DNA of 64,000 nt from MWBF01 sp040772005 (lineage in GTDB: Bacteria > Chloroflexota > Anaerolineae > CG2-30-64-16). The notes beneath the pieces were generated by a model, which worked only from the letters and a program-made list of their open reading frames with translations, was not told where the DNA came from and searched no databases. A program made the position numbers and the translations under genes. Each line of letters begins with the position of its first letter. Positions within the stretch are counted from its first letter, which is position 1. Shown one piece after another: positions 50,483 through 59,442 of the stretch. Where the stretch lies: positions 62,001-126,000 of the forward strand of contig JAXGYZ010000008.1 in the NCBI GenBank assembly GCA_040772005.1. The letters run 5' to 3'.

Positions 50483-53235
50483 GGCCTGTCGCCCCGGATG
50501 GCAGCCAGCACCCGGTCCGGCGTGGCCGGGATGGTGCGCAGCCGGCAACCTATCGCGCGCGACAGCGCGTTGATAATGGCAGGCGTGGTCGGGAGCATGG
50601 CAGCCTCGCCCAGCCCCTTGACCCCGAACGGCCCGTGGCGGCCGGGCACTTCCACAAGCAGCACGTCGATCTCCGGCATGGATTTGGCAGTGGGCAGGTA
50701 GTAGTCGGCCAGGCCGGTGGTGTGATCGGGGAGGACTTCCTCCAACAGCGCTGCGCCAAGGCCCATGAGCACCGCGCCCTCGATCTGGCCCTCTGCGTCG
50801 GGGCGGTTGACCGCGCGGCCGATATCGTGGGCTGCAACGACACGCAGGACGCGGACCTCCCCTGTCCGCAGGTCTACCTCGACCTCGGCTACATGCGCGC
50901 CTGTCACGAACAGGGGTAGATAGGCAGGCCGCGTCTCTGCGGGGAACCGGTCCGACAAGTCAAAGAGGCCGCGTACGCGGCGCGCGTGGCCGATGCGGTC
51001 GAACTCCGCTGCAACCTGAGCGAGCGAGACCTCGGCGCCTGTCAATGTGTTGGTCACGCAGCTGCCGCGCAAAGCCAGGCTGTCGGGCGCGGCGTCGAGC
51101 AGTTCGGCCGCGATGCCCAGCACCGCCGCCTTTAGATTGCTCGCTGCGGCGACGACCGCGCCCCCTACGAAGTAGACCGCGCGCGACGCGCCCTGAATGC
51201 CGCTGTCGGGTGCTCGCGCGGTGTCAGAGTTGACCACCGTGACCAGCGTGCGCGGGACGCCGAGCGCCTCTGCGGCCATCTGGGCCATGGCCGTGGTGGT
51301 GCCCTGGCCGTAGTCGGGCGCAGTACAGTAGATGGCGAACTGCCCGTCGCGCGTCAGCTCCGCGTGGGCCTCGATGCGGAGATTGCCAGACTTGCCGAAG
51401 CGGTACCACATGCCGGCCAGCCCGACCCCGCGGCGCAGGGGGCCGGGCTGGCTGTTGAAATCGGCTGCATCCGCCAGCAGCGCCCGGTAGTGTAGCTCCA
51501 CCGCAGCCAGTACCTCTGCGAAGCCGAGCGATTCGCCGGCGGGGTAGCCGAGCCAGGTCACCTCCCCGTCGGCCAACGCGTTCTGCCGGCGCAGCGCCAA
51601 GGGGTCCATGTCGAGTGCCTGGGCCAGCTCATCGAGCAGGCATTCCGTCGCAAACGCGGCCTGCGCGGTGCCGTACCCGCGATACTGCCCCGACTTTGGG
51701 CCGTTCGTGTAGACCGTGCGGGCGCGGAGATCGACGGCCTGCCAGCGGTACGGCCCGCCGCCCGCAGTGATTGCATAGTTCGGGATCCACTTGCCGCCGC
51801 TGTCATATGCGCCGGTATTCGCGTCCATCTCAGCGCGGAGCGCAAGGAGCCGGCCGTCGCGCGTTGCGGCAATGCTATTACGAACCGTGTACGGGTGGCG
51901 CTTGGGTGAGGCGGCAAAAGATTCCTGTCGGGTATACATCAGGCGGACGGGGCGACCCGTGCGATGAACCGCGAGCGCGGTCGCGACGAAAGGCCAGGGG
52001 TCCTGTTTCCCGCCAAACGAGCCGCCCGTTGGCGGCAGGATCACGCGCACCTGCTCCGGGGGCAGCGCCAGCGCGCCTGCGATGTACTTCTGCTGGTAGT
52101 AGGGCTCGTGCGTTCCCCCGATGACCGTGATGCGTCCTGCATCGTCCAGGTAGCCGAGCAGGGTCTCGCGCTCGAGCGCGGCGTGTTCGAGGTAGGCCGT
52201 GCGATATTCGCCCGCAACGGTGACTGCGGCATTCGCGAGCGCCGCGGCGAAGTCGCCCGTCTGGACCTGCTCGCCAGACAGCATATTGCCCCGGCCCGCG
52301 ATAGGCGGCGCGCCCTCGGCTAATGCCCCCTCGACGTCGAAGGTATGCGGCAGGACGGCATAGCGCGCCTCGATGGCTGCCGCACCCTCCGCTGCGGCGG
52401 CCTGCGTTTCAGCGACCACCAGCGCGATGGGTGCGCCGAGCATACGCAAAGTCGCACCGGTCGGTGTCAGCAGCGGCTCGTCCTCGCTGTAGTCGCCCAG
52501 ACCGTTGTCACCGGCAATATCTTCGGCGGTCAGCACGGCGACTACGCCCGGTATGTGTCGTGCCGCCGCCGTCTCCAGCGCAAGCAGCCGTGCGTGGTGG
52601 TGGGGCGAGCGCATGACGTGGGCGTGCAGCAGGTCGGGCACGCGCATATCTTCGACATACTGCGCTGCGGCGGTCACCTTTGCCACCGAATCCACGCGCA
52701 GCGCGCTGCCGCCGATGACCGGCAACCCCGGATCGCCTGGCGCTGGGGCTGCTTCGGTCTCGCCACGCAGCACTGCGGCCGCGGCCTGCACCGCTGCGAT
52801 GATCTTCGCATAGCCTGTGCAGCGGCAGAGTTGGCCGTCCAGCGCCTCGATAACCTCCGCCGCCGTCGGGTCCGGCACGCGGTCGAGCAGCGCCTTAGCG
52901 GTCAGCAGCATGGCAGGCGTGCAGAAGCCGCACTGGACCGCGCCGTGGGCAATGAACGCCGACTGGAGAGGGTGCAGTGCGTCCGGCGTGCCGAGGCCCT
53001 CGACGGTCAGGATCTCGCGGCCTGCGACCTTGCCCGCGGGCGTCAGGCAGGCGCGTACGGGCAGGCCGTCGAGCAGGACGGTGCATGCGCCGCACTCGCC
53101 TTCGTAGTCGCAGCCCTGCTTCGTGCCGGTGAGGCCCAACGGGCCGCGCAGCACGTCGAGCAGGGGCGCGGCCGGATCGACTGTGACGCTGACAGTGCGG
53201 AGGTTGACGATGAAGGTGATTTCCTGTAGTGACAT
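50479..53235 (-). CDS. Xanthine dehydrogenase-family subunit: 2Fe-2S domain fused to Mo-binding subunit
   Basis: This 918-residue protein oxidises a purine, aldehyde or N-heterocycle at a molybdenum cofactor. The N-terminal domain holds both 2Fe-2S sites (CDYEGECGACTVLLDG with the plant-type cluster, and CGFCTPAM...LCRCTGY). The remainder is the Mo-cofactor domain (VDSVAKVTAAAQYVEDM, GGSFGGKQD, GQYRGYGTAQAAF, GQGTTTAMAQMAAEALGV, VKGLGEAAMLPTTPAIINAL). In most relatives the small and large parts are separate; here they are one chain and FAD is on another protein. The ATG at 53235 gives a normal N-terminus. The open frame continues 61 codons further, but that stretch comes from intergenic and repeat DNA. 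Confidence 0.9.
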   Translation of the reverse strand: MSLQEITFIVNLRTVSVTVDPAAPLLDVLRGPLGLTGTKQGCDYEGECGACTVLLDGLPVRACLTPAGKVAGREILTVEGLGTPDALHPLQSAFIAHGAVQCGFCTPAMLLTAKALLDRVPDPTAAEVIEALDGQLCRCTGYAKIIAAVQAAAAVLRGETEAAPAPGDPGLPVIGGSALRVDSVAKVTAAAQYVEDMRVPDLLHAHVMRSPHHHARLLALETAAARHIPGVVAVLTAEDIAGDNGLGDYSEDEPLLTPTGATLRMLGAPIALVVAETQAAAAEGAAAIEARYAVLPHTFDVEGALAEGAPPIAGRGNMLSGEQVQTGDFAAALANAAVTVAGEYRTAYLEHAALERETLLGYLDDAGRITVIGGTHEPYYQQKYIAGALALPPEQVRVILPPTGGSFGGKQDPWPFVATALAVHRTGRPVRLMYTRQESFAASPKRHPYTVRNSIAATRDGRLLALRAEMDANTGAYDSGGKWIPNYAITAGGGPYRWQAVDLRARTVYTNGPKSGQYRGYGTAQAAFATECLLDELAQALDMDPLALRRQNALADGEVTWLGYPAGESLGFAEVLAAVELHYRALLADAADFNSQPGPLRRGVGLAGMWYRFGKSGNLRIEAHAELTRDGQFAIYCTAPDYGQGTTTAMAQMAAEALGVPRTLVTVVNSDTARAPDSGIQGASRAVYFVGGAVVAAASNLKAAVLGIAAELLDAAPDSLALRGSCVTNTLTGAEVSLAQVAAEFDRIGHARRVRGLFDLSDRFPAETRPAYLPLFVTGAHVAEVEVDLRTGEVRVLRVVAAHDIGRAVNRPDAEGQIEGAVLMGLGAALLEEVLPDHTTGLADYYLPTAKSMPEIDVLLVEVPGRHGPFGVKGLGEAAMLPTTPAIINALSRAIGCRLRTIPATPDRVLAAIRGDRP

Positions 53236-53360
53236 CTGGCGTGGTCTTTGGGCAGCAGAGGCGGCAGGTCGCGCGGCGAGCCTGTGCCTGTTGGCCGGTC
53301 GAGCAGGTGTACTATAGCACTGCCGTGGCTGCGGTGTCAATGAACGGTGGAAACATAGCA
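53236..53360. other. Upstream region of the molybdenum hydroxylase operon
   Basis: No gene is seen. It carries the promoter side of the operon, but no convincing -10/-35 pair was found. The MITE has inserted just upstream and may have separated or replaced original promoter sequence. Confidence 0.4.
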
Positions 53361-53532
53361 GGGCGAAATCATGTTGCACTCGTGCCTTCTGCCTGGCAGT
53401 TGAAACTGCGGCTACCACTGCAAAACCGACCTGCGTCGGTTAGTTTCCAGTCTGCGAAGGCAGACTTCGCAACGGTAGCCGCAACTTCAGTTGCCGGGTG
53501 GGTTCACCTGATGCACTCTGAAACCGCCCTGG
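53361..53532. mobile_element. 172-bp MITE, copy 2, with partial target duplication
   Basis: It is the same 172-bp sequence as at 7627-7798. AAACATAG flanks it on both sides (before: AAACATAGCA, after: AAACATAGGT), an 8-of-10 direct repeat whose right end is probably altered by the adjacent family 2 repeat. It lies 126 bp before the molybdenum hydroxylase start. Confidence 0.9.
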
Positions 53533-53540
53533 AAACATAG

Positions 53541-53640
53541 GTGTTTCGCGTTACCTCGTAACACAAGGTCAGTACGCGCACAAACCCGGTTTCTGGCAAA
53601 GCGCAGCTTCGCCGAGAAACCGGGTTTGTAACGGTGAACA
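53541..53640. repeat. Family 2 TIR repeat, copy B
   Basis: A hairpin copy adjoining the MITE, with CGCGTTACCTCGTAACACAAGGTC at the left (written here in part) and AAACCGGGTTTGTAACGGTGAAC at the right. AAACCCGGTTTCT and AGAAACCGGGTTT form the inner hairpin. Confidence 0.8.
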
Positions 53641-53656
53641 GGTGCGTGGGAACAAA

Positions 53657-53685
53657 CCAGGCAGGCGAAGGACTCGCCTGCCTGG
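53657..53685 (-). terminator. Terminator of the DUF2202 gene
   Basis: CCAGGCAGGCGA and TCGCCTGCCTGG form a 12-bp perfect stem with a 5-nt loop, followed on the minus strand by TTTGTT. It lies 43 bp past the DUF2202 stop codon. Confidence 0.8.
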
Positions 53686-53727
53686 TGGGCTGCCTCATGG
53701 CAGCTATTTTGTGATCTGGGTTAGTTG

Positions 53728-54441
53728 TTAGGGCCGGCCTCCACGGCGGCCACCGCGACCCGCACTCCGACCCGCACCCGGCGCATCAGTGTCGGCTACG
53801 ATCTCGTCATAGGCCGCCTGGCTCAGGTACTGCGGCTCGTACTCCGTGCCGGTCCGGGCGTCGAGGTTTTGAACGAAGGCCCGCAGGTGGTTCTCAGAGC
53901 CCCGCTCCAGGTTCGCAAACAGACGCTCCAGCGCGCTGTTGTCAGTGATTGCCAGGCGCTCCTGCAGGTCGAGGATGTCGATTTCTTCGATGGCTGCCCC
54001 AACCTTGAGGGCATCCGTCACGGACTCGCTGCCCTGTGCTACCAGTTGGTCATGGAGCGCCTGCAACTCGTCGTTAGCGAACTCACCGAACTCGAGACCT
54101 ACGGTCGGGTCGCTGAGGTCGTAGTACTCCAGCCAGTAGGCGACCGCATCGGTGTGCTGCTGCTCGGCCCGCGCAATGTTGTTGAACACCCGCAGGTCCC
54201 ACTTCTCGTAGAGCGTGATATAGACGTCGTGAGCCAGCTTCTCCTCTTCCCGCATGAACTGGAGCGCCTCGGCCTCTTCCGGAGTCACGGTCTTGGGCGC
54301 GTCAGCGATGGCCGCCTGGGCCGCAACGCCCGAACCGGGTGCATTGGGGTTAACGACGGGTCCGGCTGCGCTGGCGCCGAAGACGGTCGAGGTCAGGGTG
54401 AACAGCGCAACAGCGCCGGTAGCAACTATCTTCTTGAACAT
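53728..54441 (-). CDS. Secreted DUF2202 protein (ferritin-like helical domain)
   Basis: This 237-residue protein has a signal peptide (about 1-26, ending ASA), then a DUF2202 helical bundle with the recurrent motif LQFMREEEKLAHDVYITLYEKW, NIARAEQQHTDAVAYWLEYY and HDQLVAQG. The EEEKLAHD and EQQHTDA helices carry Glu and His placed as in ferritin-like di-metal sites. The tail is Gly/Arg-rich (GRSAGRGGRRGGRP). CAGGAG precedes the ATG at 54441. DUF2202 proteins are exported metal-binding or stress-related proteins of unknown reaction. Confidence 0.8.
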   Translation of the reverse strand: MFKKIVATGAVALFTLTSTVFGASAAGPVVNPNAPGSGVAAQAAIADAPKTVTPEEAEALQFMREEEKLAHDVYITLYEKWDLRVFNNIARAEQQHTDAVAYWLEYYDLSDPTVGLEFGEFANDELQALHDQLVAQGSESVTDALKVGAAIEEIDILDLQERLAITDNSALERLFANLERGSENHLRAFVQNLDARTGTEYEPQYLSQAAYDEIVADTDAPGAGRSAGRGGRRGGRP

Positions 54442-54633
54442 GGTATCTCTCCTGTCGGTATGCTTCATGATGTTCGAGAGCGCTGTCGCTCCCGAACCTT
54501 ACGTCTGCATCTTACAGGGGAGTTGTGAAGAAGTGGCGAAGGAACGCTTTATTCGGTGTGAATTTTGGAGCCGGATGCCGTAACCGGCGGACGGCCTGTA
54601 CGGATCGTCTGCCGGGGTGATTTGGGGCGCGTG

Positions 54634-56310
54634 CTACTCGGTCTTGGCCGCTTCGATGGCCGCGACCAGGAGCGGCGTCTTGTCCGTGCCTCGATAGTAG
54701 CCGCCGAAGCGCTCGGTCAGTGCGGTCTTGTCGGCCAGCAGGTCCTGCACGAACCGGTATGACAGCGGCTCGTACAGCAGTTCCGCCGCGACCGTGAACG
54801 GCCCCTGCGCGCCCTGCGTGTCCACCCGGTAGGTCACGGTGTCGCTGCCGCCCACGAAGTTGGCGTCTGGCTGCGCATCCCCGTAGACCGCGATGTCCGC
54901 GGGCAGGGCGGCCTTGTCCGCGCCGGCGGGCAGCAGCCGGTTGTCTTTCAGGTAGCGGGCCGCGCGCAGCAGGGTGTAGGTGACCTGGCCCTCGTTGTTG
55001 CCCATGATCGGCTCGTAAATCTGCACCTGGTCCGCATTCGTGATGACATCGTAGTGTGGCTCGAAGGCCGCGGGGTCAGCGTCGGCTGCGTTGCCGGCAA
55101 TGGTGCCGTCTGCGCTGTGCGCGCCCGATTCGAAGACCACCTTGCCCGCAGCATCGGTCACGGTGAAGTGCAGCCAGGCGCGCCGCGAGGGGAAGCTGGC
55201 CGGAAACTTGTGGCCGGTCATGGGCGCGACCTGCAGCTCAGCGGTCACGACGCCGTTTTCCAGCCCCAGGCTGGTCAGGGTCAACGTTGCGGAACGGGTG
55301 CCGATCTGGTCGGCGACCCGCGTCTGCGTCGCGGCGAAGTGCGCCGGGTCCGCGGTCACCTCCAGCTCGCCGCCCCAGTCGCCCAGGACTTTCAGCATGA
55401 AGGCGTTGCCGCCGACGAAGAAGTGCTGGAAGTACGGCTGGCGGACGGGCAGGCCCGTGGGCACGGTGGAGATGACCACGCCGCCCTGTGCCTGGGGCAT
55501 GTGGCAGCTCTGGCACGAAGTCGCGTCGGTGCCGAAGCTGCTGTGCTGCCACTCGGTGTAGGGTGTTTGCTCGGGGAACTCGCCCAGCACGTTGCCCTGG
55601 GCATCCACGTAAGGGGTGTAGAGGTTGTGGCAGGTGGCGCAGTGTTCGGCCGAGTCCATGTGCGGGCCATAGGTCGGGACGAACCCTGTGCTGGCGAGCA
55701 TGACCTGCGCCTCTGGCTGTTCGTAGGGGCCATAGATCGGGCGGTTGGGCGGCGCGGTGCTGGTATCCACATCGTAGCCGCCGCTGAAGCTGGCCGGCTG
55801 GCCGAAGTTCGTGCTCTTGAGTTGATGACAGAGCGTGCAGGAGACGCCTTCGATCGCTGCGGGGTGCTGCGGATGGTCCGCGCTGAAGAACCCCTTGTCG
55901 AGGGCTGCGATGGCCTGGCCCTCGACCTCGGCCTGCGTCACGCCCATCGGCATGTGGCACTTGGTGCACTTTTCTTCGATGACCCGTTTTAGCGCGGGGA
56001 AACGGGCCACCTCCGAGCTAACCTTAGCCTGCCAGACCGGGTCTTTGGCCGCGTTTGCCATCATGGTGGAGCGCCACATGGTGGGCATCGACACATCCGC
56101 ACCGGCCTCATCCTTCAGGCCCGTGTGGCACGCGGCGCAGAGGCCCGCGCCCGAGAAATCCGCAGTCGTGAACGTCGCGAGCGCGGTGTTCTCCGCCGGC
56201 TTGCGCTCAGGGACGGCGTTGCGCGCCGATCTCCCACAAGCGGCTGTGAGCATGACCAGCAGGATGGCAACCAGAACAAGAGCAGCGAGACGAATCATGC
56301 GGCAGTGCAT
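54634..56310 (-). CDS. Five-heme c-type cytochrome lipoprotein
   Basis: This 558-residue exported electron carrier has a lipoprotein signal (LTAACG, Cys about 25) and five heme-binding CxxCH motifs: CAACH, CTKCH, CTLCH, CATCH and CQSCH, all within the first 300 or so residues. The rest is a beta-rich domain (LTLTSLGLENGVVTAELQV, TGHKFPASFPSRRAWLHF). The ATG at 56310 is set by GAGGAGG six bases upstream; a longer frame has no site. The heme layout resembles multiheme cytochromes of the NapC/NrfB or c554 types, but no family is certain. It diverges from the MBL-fold gene, and electron transfer outside the membrane is inferred. Confidence 0.88.
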   Translation of the reverse strand: MHCRMIRLAALVLVAILLVMLTAACGRSARNAVPERKPAENTALATFTTADFSGAGLCAACHTGLKDEAGADVSMPTMWRSTMMANAAKDPVWQAKVSSEVARFPALKRVIEEKCTKCHMPMGVTQAEVEGQAIAALDKGFFSADHPQHPAAIEGVSCTLCHQLKSTNFGQPASFSGGYDVDTSTAPPNRPIYGPYEQPEAQVMLASTGFVPTYGPHMDSAEHCATCHNLYTPYVDAQGNVLGEFPEQTPYTEWQHSSFGTDATSCQSCHMPQAQGGVVISTVPTGLPVRQPYFQHFFVGGNAFMLKVLGDWGGELEVTADPAHFAATQTRVADQIGTRSATLTLTSLGLENGVVTAELQVAPMTGHKFPASFPSRRAWLHFTVTDAAGKVVFESGAHSADGTIAGNAADADPAAFEPHYDVITNADQVQIYEPIMGNNEGQVTYTLLRAARYLKDNRLLPAGADKAALPADIAVYGDAQPDANFVGGSDTVTYRVDTQGAQGPFTVAAELLYEPLSYRFVQDLLADKTALTERFGGYYRGTDKTPLLVAAIEAAKTE

Positions 56311-56356
56311 CTTCACCCTCCTCGGTATGCCCCCATTATACACCCGGTCAGCCGCA

Positions 56357-56422
56357 ATTGTTCAGCACTACCTCGCACCACAAGGTCAGCACGCCGACAA
56401 ACCGGGTTTGTAACGGTGAACG
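56357..56422. repeat. Family 2 TIR repeat, copy C, inner hairpin deleted
   Basis: It starts TTGTTCAGCACTACCTCGC and ends TTTGTAACGGTGAAC like copies A and B, but is about 35 bp shorter: the left arm and loop of the inner hairpin are gone, as if recombined at AAACC. It lies in the divergent promoter region of the cytochrome and MBL-fold genes. Confidence 0.75.
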
Positions 56423-56427
56423 GTTAC

Positions 56428-56460
56428 GGGCAGCCGGTCGTTTGGACAACGGCTGCCCGT
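56428..56460. promoter_or_regulatory. 10-bp hairpin in the cytochrome/MBL divergent region
   Basis: CGGGCAGCCG (56428-56437) and CGGCTGCCCG (56451-56460) pair around a 13-nt loop. It precedes the MBL-fold gene. Confidence 0.5.
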
Positions 56461-56527
56461 GAATTACAATCTTACCGTGACGTTCGTATGGCGGTCCGCG
56501 TTGTCACGCCGCCAATGGGAGCTCCGG

Positions 56528-57358
56528 ATGAAGATAACTTGTCTGGTCGACAATGCAGTTCAGCTCAGTTCCGGTTTGTGGGGCGAGCACGGACTGGCTT
56601 ACCTTATCGAGACAGCCGGTCAGCGCGTCCTCTTCGACACGGGGCAGAGCGGGACGGTGCTGCTGCACAATCTCAAGCGGTTCGACATCGATCCGTTGAG
56701 CATCGACGCGCTCGCCATCAGCCACGCCCACTATGACCACACCGGCGGTCTGCCGGCCCTGCTCGGCCAGCTTCGACCGGGCATACCGCTCTTTGCCAAC
56801 GCCGACCTGTTCCGCGAGCGGTATTCGCAGCATGACGGTGCACCCAGGCGCATCGGCCTGCCCCTGGGCCGGGCGGAGCTGGCCGAGCGGCTGACGCTTA
56901 AGCTGAGCGTCGAACCGCAGGAGATTGTGCCCGGCATCTGGACGACCGGTGAGATCACTGAGCGCCGGGAGTTCGAGGGCCGGGGCAAGGGCCTGCTGAT
57001 GGCGGACGCCGGGGAGCTGGTTGCCGATACGTACCGCGATGACATGGCGTTGGTGCTGGATGCCGGCGACCGGCTGGCGCTGCTCTGCGGCTGCTGTCAC
57101 GCGGGCCTGCTCAATACCCTGGCTCACATAGCCCACCATTTCCCTCAGCCTCTTGTGCTGATTGCGGGCGGACTCCATCTGGCAGGTGTGACCGCGGAAG
57201 ACCTGGCGCGCACCGGTGCAACCCTGGCGGCGTTGCCCACGCTGCAAGCTGTCTATCCCGGCCACTGCACGGGCGAAACGGCGATCCTGACCCTCGCGCA
57301 GGCGTTGGGGCCGGCCCTTGTACGCTTCGGCGTGGCCGGCACGACCATCGAGCTATAG
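56528..57358 (+). CDS. MBL-fold metallo-hydrolase
   Basis: This 276-residue protein has the metallo-beta-lactamase fold: VLFDTGQSGTVLLHN, the metal motif SHAHYDHTGG, and the late His motifs CGCCHAGLLNTL and LIAGGLHLAG. It is close to the group annotated as 7,8-dihydropterin-6-methyl-4-(beta-D-ribofuranosyl)-aminobenzene-5'-phosphate synthase-like, which is broad. The ATG at 56528 is set by GGGAG. The YibE/F gene follows 39 bp later on the same strand. The substrate is unknown. Confidence 0.85.
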   Translation: MKITCLVDNAVQLSSGLWGEHGLAYLIETAGQRVLFDTGQSGTVLLHNLKRFDIDPLSIDALAISHAHYDHTGGLPALLGQLRPGIPLFANADLFRERYSQHDGAPRRIGLPLGRAELAERLTLKLSVEPQEIVPGIWTTGEITERREFEGRGKGLLMADAGELVADTYRDDMALVLDAGDRLALLCGCCHAGLLNTLAHIAHHFPQPLVLIAGGLHLAGVTAEDLARTGATLAALPTLQAVYPGHCTGETAILTLAQALGPALVRFGVAGTTIEL

Positions 57359-57397
57359 CGCGGCCCGACATGCCGGGCCAGACAGGATGAGGCAACA

Positions 57398-58573
57398 GTG
57401 AACCAGACGCCACCCACGGACGCAGACGACCCCATTGACTTGCTGGCGCGCGCTGTCCCCAGGCATCTGTGGGTCGCGGTGATCACGGTGGCTGTCATGC
57501 TGCTCGTGAGCTGGCTGTTCTTCACCCCGCCCGCGCAGCAGGGGGAAGCTGCGGCCGGGGAGACGCTGGAGGGCCGTGTCGTCGAGGTGCTGGCCGAGGA
57601 GGAACTCGTCATCGCGGGGCAGACGCAGCCGGTCCAGCGGGTACTGGTGGAGATTGCCCGCGGCAGCCAGCGGGGTCAGCGCATCGAGGTGCTGCACGGG
57701 GAGACAACTGTCCTGACCGAGGGAACGCGCGTGGCCGCTGGCGATCGGGTGCTCCTGGAGCGTGCCGCCGGGCCGGATGGAGAGCAGTACTACATCTCCG
57801 ATTTCGTGCGCTGGCCCGCGCTGCTCATCCTGACGCTGCTGTTTGCCGTTGCCGCGATCGTCGTCGGACGCTCGGTGGGGCTGCGCGCGCTGGTCAGCAT
57901 GGGCATCAGCGTCCTCGGCATCGCCGGCTTCATCATCCCCGGTATCCTGGCGGGTCACGATGCGTTGCTCGTCTGCCTGTTTGGCGCGCTGTTGCTGATG
58001 ACGGCCTCGCTGTACCTCACCTATGGGTGGACCTGGAAGACCCACACTGCGCTGGCCGGCCTGACGGTGAGCCTGCTGGCGACAGCGTTGCTATCCGTGC
58101 TCTTTGTCCGGCTCGGACATCTGGCCGGGTTCGGCTCCGAAGAGGCCGGATTCCTTGCCTATCTGGGCGAGATGCAGGTAAACCTGCGCGGGGTGCTGCT
58201 GGGTGGCATCGTGGTCGGCGCGGTCGGCGTGATCGACGATGTGGCCGTCGGGCAGGCGTCCGCTACGTTCGAGCTGCATCGCGCCAATCCGCAGCTCACC
58301 TGGTCCCAGCTCTTCCGGCATAGCATGGTCATCGGCCGTGACCATATCGCCTCGATGACCAACACACTGCTGTTGGCGTATGTCGGCGCATCGCTGCCGC
58401 TCTTCCTGCTGATGGCCGGGCTGCACGTCCCACTGGCACAGACCCTCAACCGCGAGTTCATTGCCGAAGAGATCGTCCGCACGCTCACCGGCAGTCTTGG
58501 ACTGATCCTTGCCGTGCCCGTGACGAGCCTGCTGGCCGGGTGGGTGGCGCACAGGTTTGCCTCTCCGGCATGA
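57398..58573 (+). CDS. YibE/F family membrane protein
   Basis: This 391-residue inner-membrane protein matches YibE/F. It has an N-terminal anchor helix, an extracytoplasmic beta domain (GETLEGRVVEVLAEEELVIAGQTQPVQRVLVEIARGSQRGQRIEV), and about seven further helices with the family motif GVIDDVAVGQASATFELHRANP. The GTG start at 57398 follows AGGATGAG. The role of the family is unknown; a transport or export function has been suggested. It is downstream of the MBL-fold gene. Confidence 0.85.
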   Translation: MNQTPPTDADDPIDLLARAVPRHLWVAVITVAVMLLVSWLFFTPPAQQGEAAAGETLEGRVVEVLAEEELVIAGQTQPVQRVLVEIARGSQRGQRIEVLHGETTVLTEGTRVAAGDRVLLERAAGPDGEQYYISDFVRWPALLILTLLFAVAAIVVGRSVGLRALVSMGISVLGIAGFIIPGILAGHDALLVCLFGALLLMTASLYLTYGWTWKTHTALAGLTVSLLATALLSVLFVRLGHLAGFGSEEAGFLAYLGEMQVNLRGVLLGGIVVGAVGVIDDVAVGQASATFELHRANPQLTWSQLFRHSMVIGRDHIASMTNTLLLAYVGASLPLFLLMAGLHVPLAQTLNREFIAEEIVRTLTGSLGLILAVPVTSLLAGWVAHRFASPA

Positions 58574-58850
58574 GTGTGTGAGCCCGCAACGGTTGAAGGT
58601 TCCAGGTTGAAAGTTGCATGTATTTCCGGGCAGGGGGCTTTGTCACGACCCAGCCCGGCCACAGCAGAGAACCTCCTCCATCCCCGCGTCTCCTGTCAAT
58701 AGGCCATCCGGCCAATATGGGAATTGACCACGCGCCCGATGTCCCTCTGCCTTCTATCTCTTATACTGACAGCAGATTAACGGATTCAGCGCGGGTCATC
58801 GGACCAGCGGCCCGTGTTGAGCGGCAAGGGGTTTCGAACAGGAGGTTCAA
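58574..58850. other. Non-coding gap
   Basis: No gene is seen. A short degenerate repeat (GTTGAAGGTTCCAGGTTGAAAGTTG outline) lies just after the YibE/F gene. A TATACT box (58762-58767) about 85 bp before the next gene could be a -10 element. Confidence 0.4.
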
Positions 58851-59081
58851 ATGTTTCCCTTGAACGACTATGTCGCTCTGAAAGATTACCAGTTGAATCG
58901 TGAGCCGGTCGTCGCAAAGCGCGCTGAAGAGCACCGGATACTGACAGAAGCCGGCCTCATTCGGCGGCCCTGGCTGACGTGCCAGGCGTGCCGGGCGTTG
59001 TGGCGCTTTGGCCGCATGCTCGTGGTTGCCGGCCGGCGCCTGGAACAACGCTACGAGCGCTTAGCCCTTCAACCGGCGTGA
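58851..59081 (+). CDS. Small protein of unknown function, 76 residues
   Basis: AGGAGG five bases before the ATG supports a real gene. The protein is MFPLNDYVALKDYQ at the start, then a basic region with CQACRALWRFG and GRRLEQRYERL. It has no membrane helix and one pair of Cys. No family is recognised. It is followed 113 bp later by a small membrane protein. Confidence 0.7.
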   Translation: MFPLNDYVALKDYQLNREPVVAKRAEEHRILTEAGLIRRPWLTCQACRALWRFGRMLVVAGRRLEQRYERLALQPA

Positions 59082-59193
59082 GGTTGGCAGGAGCGTTAGA
59101 GGGTCCCGACAATCCAAGTCGGGGAACTGGGTCGTATGCAGCATGTGACGGGAACGCCCTTCCAGTTGAGGCAGAAGAGCAGAAGGAGGTTCC

Positions 59194-59403
59194 ATGAAAC
59201 GCAATCGGGTGGTCTTTGCCGGTACGCTTGCTTTTGCAATCCTGTCCGCATTCTGGGCGTTCCTGGTCATGGATTCACTGCTGAGAGCGTTCTCGCAGAG
59301 CCTCAGCCCCGTCGACTTGGGTGCCATCTACATACTCGGCCTCATCACGGGGCTGGGCTTTGGCCTGGCCTTCGCTTTCCGGCGGGACCAGACCGCGGTC
59401 TGA
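59194..59403 (+). CDS. Small two-helix membrane protein, 69 residues
   Basis: AAGGAGG precedes the ATG. Two hydrophobic helices (VVFAGTLAFAILSAFWAFLVMDSLL and GAIYILGLITGLGFGLAFAF) are joined by a short polar loop, with a basic end. No family is recognised. It is 40 bp before the methyltransferase gene and may be in one operon with it. Confidence 0.7.
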   Translation: MKRNRVVFAGTLAFAILSAFWAFLVMDSLLRAFSQSLSPVDLGAIYILGLITGLGFGLAFAFRRDQTAV

Positions 59404-59442
59404 CATCTCGGGATCGTAGCACATACGCAGGGAGGCTAGAGC

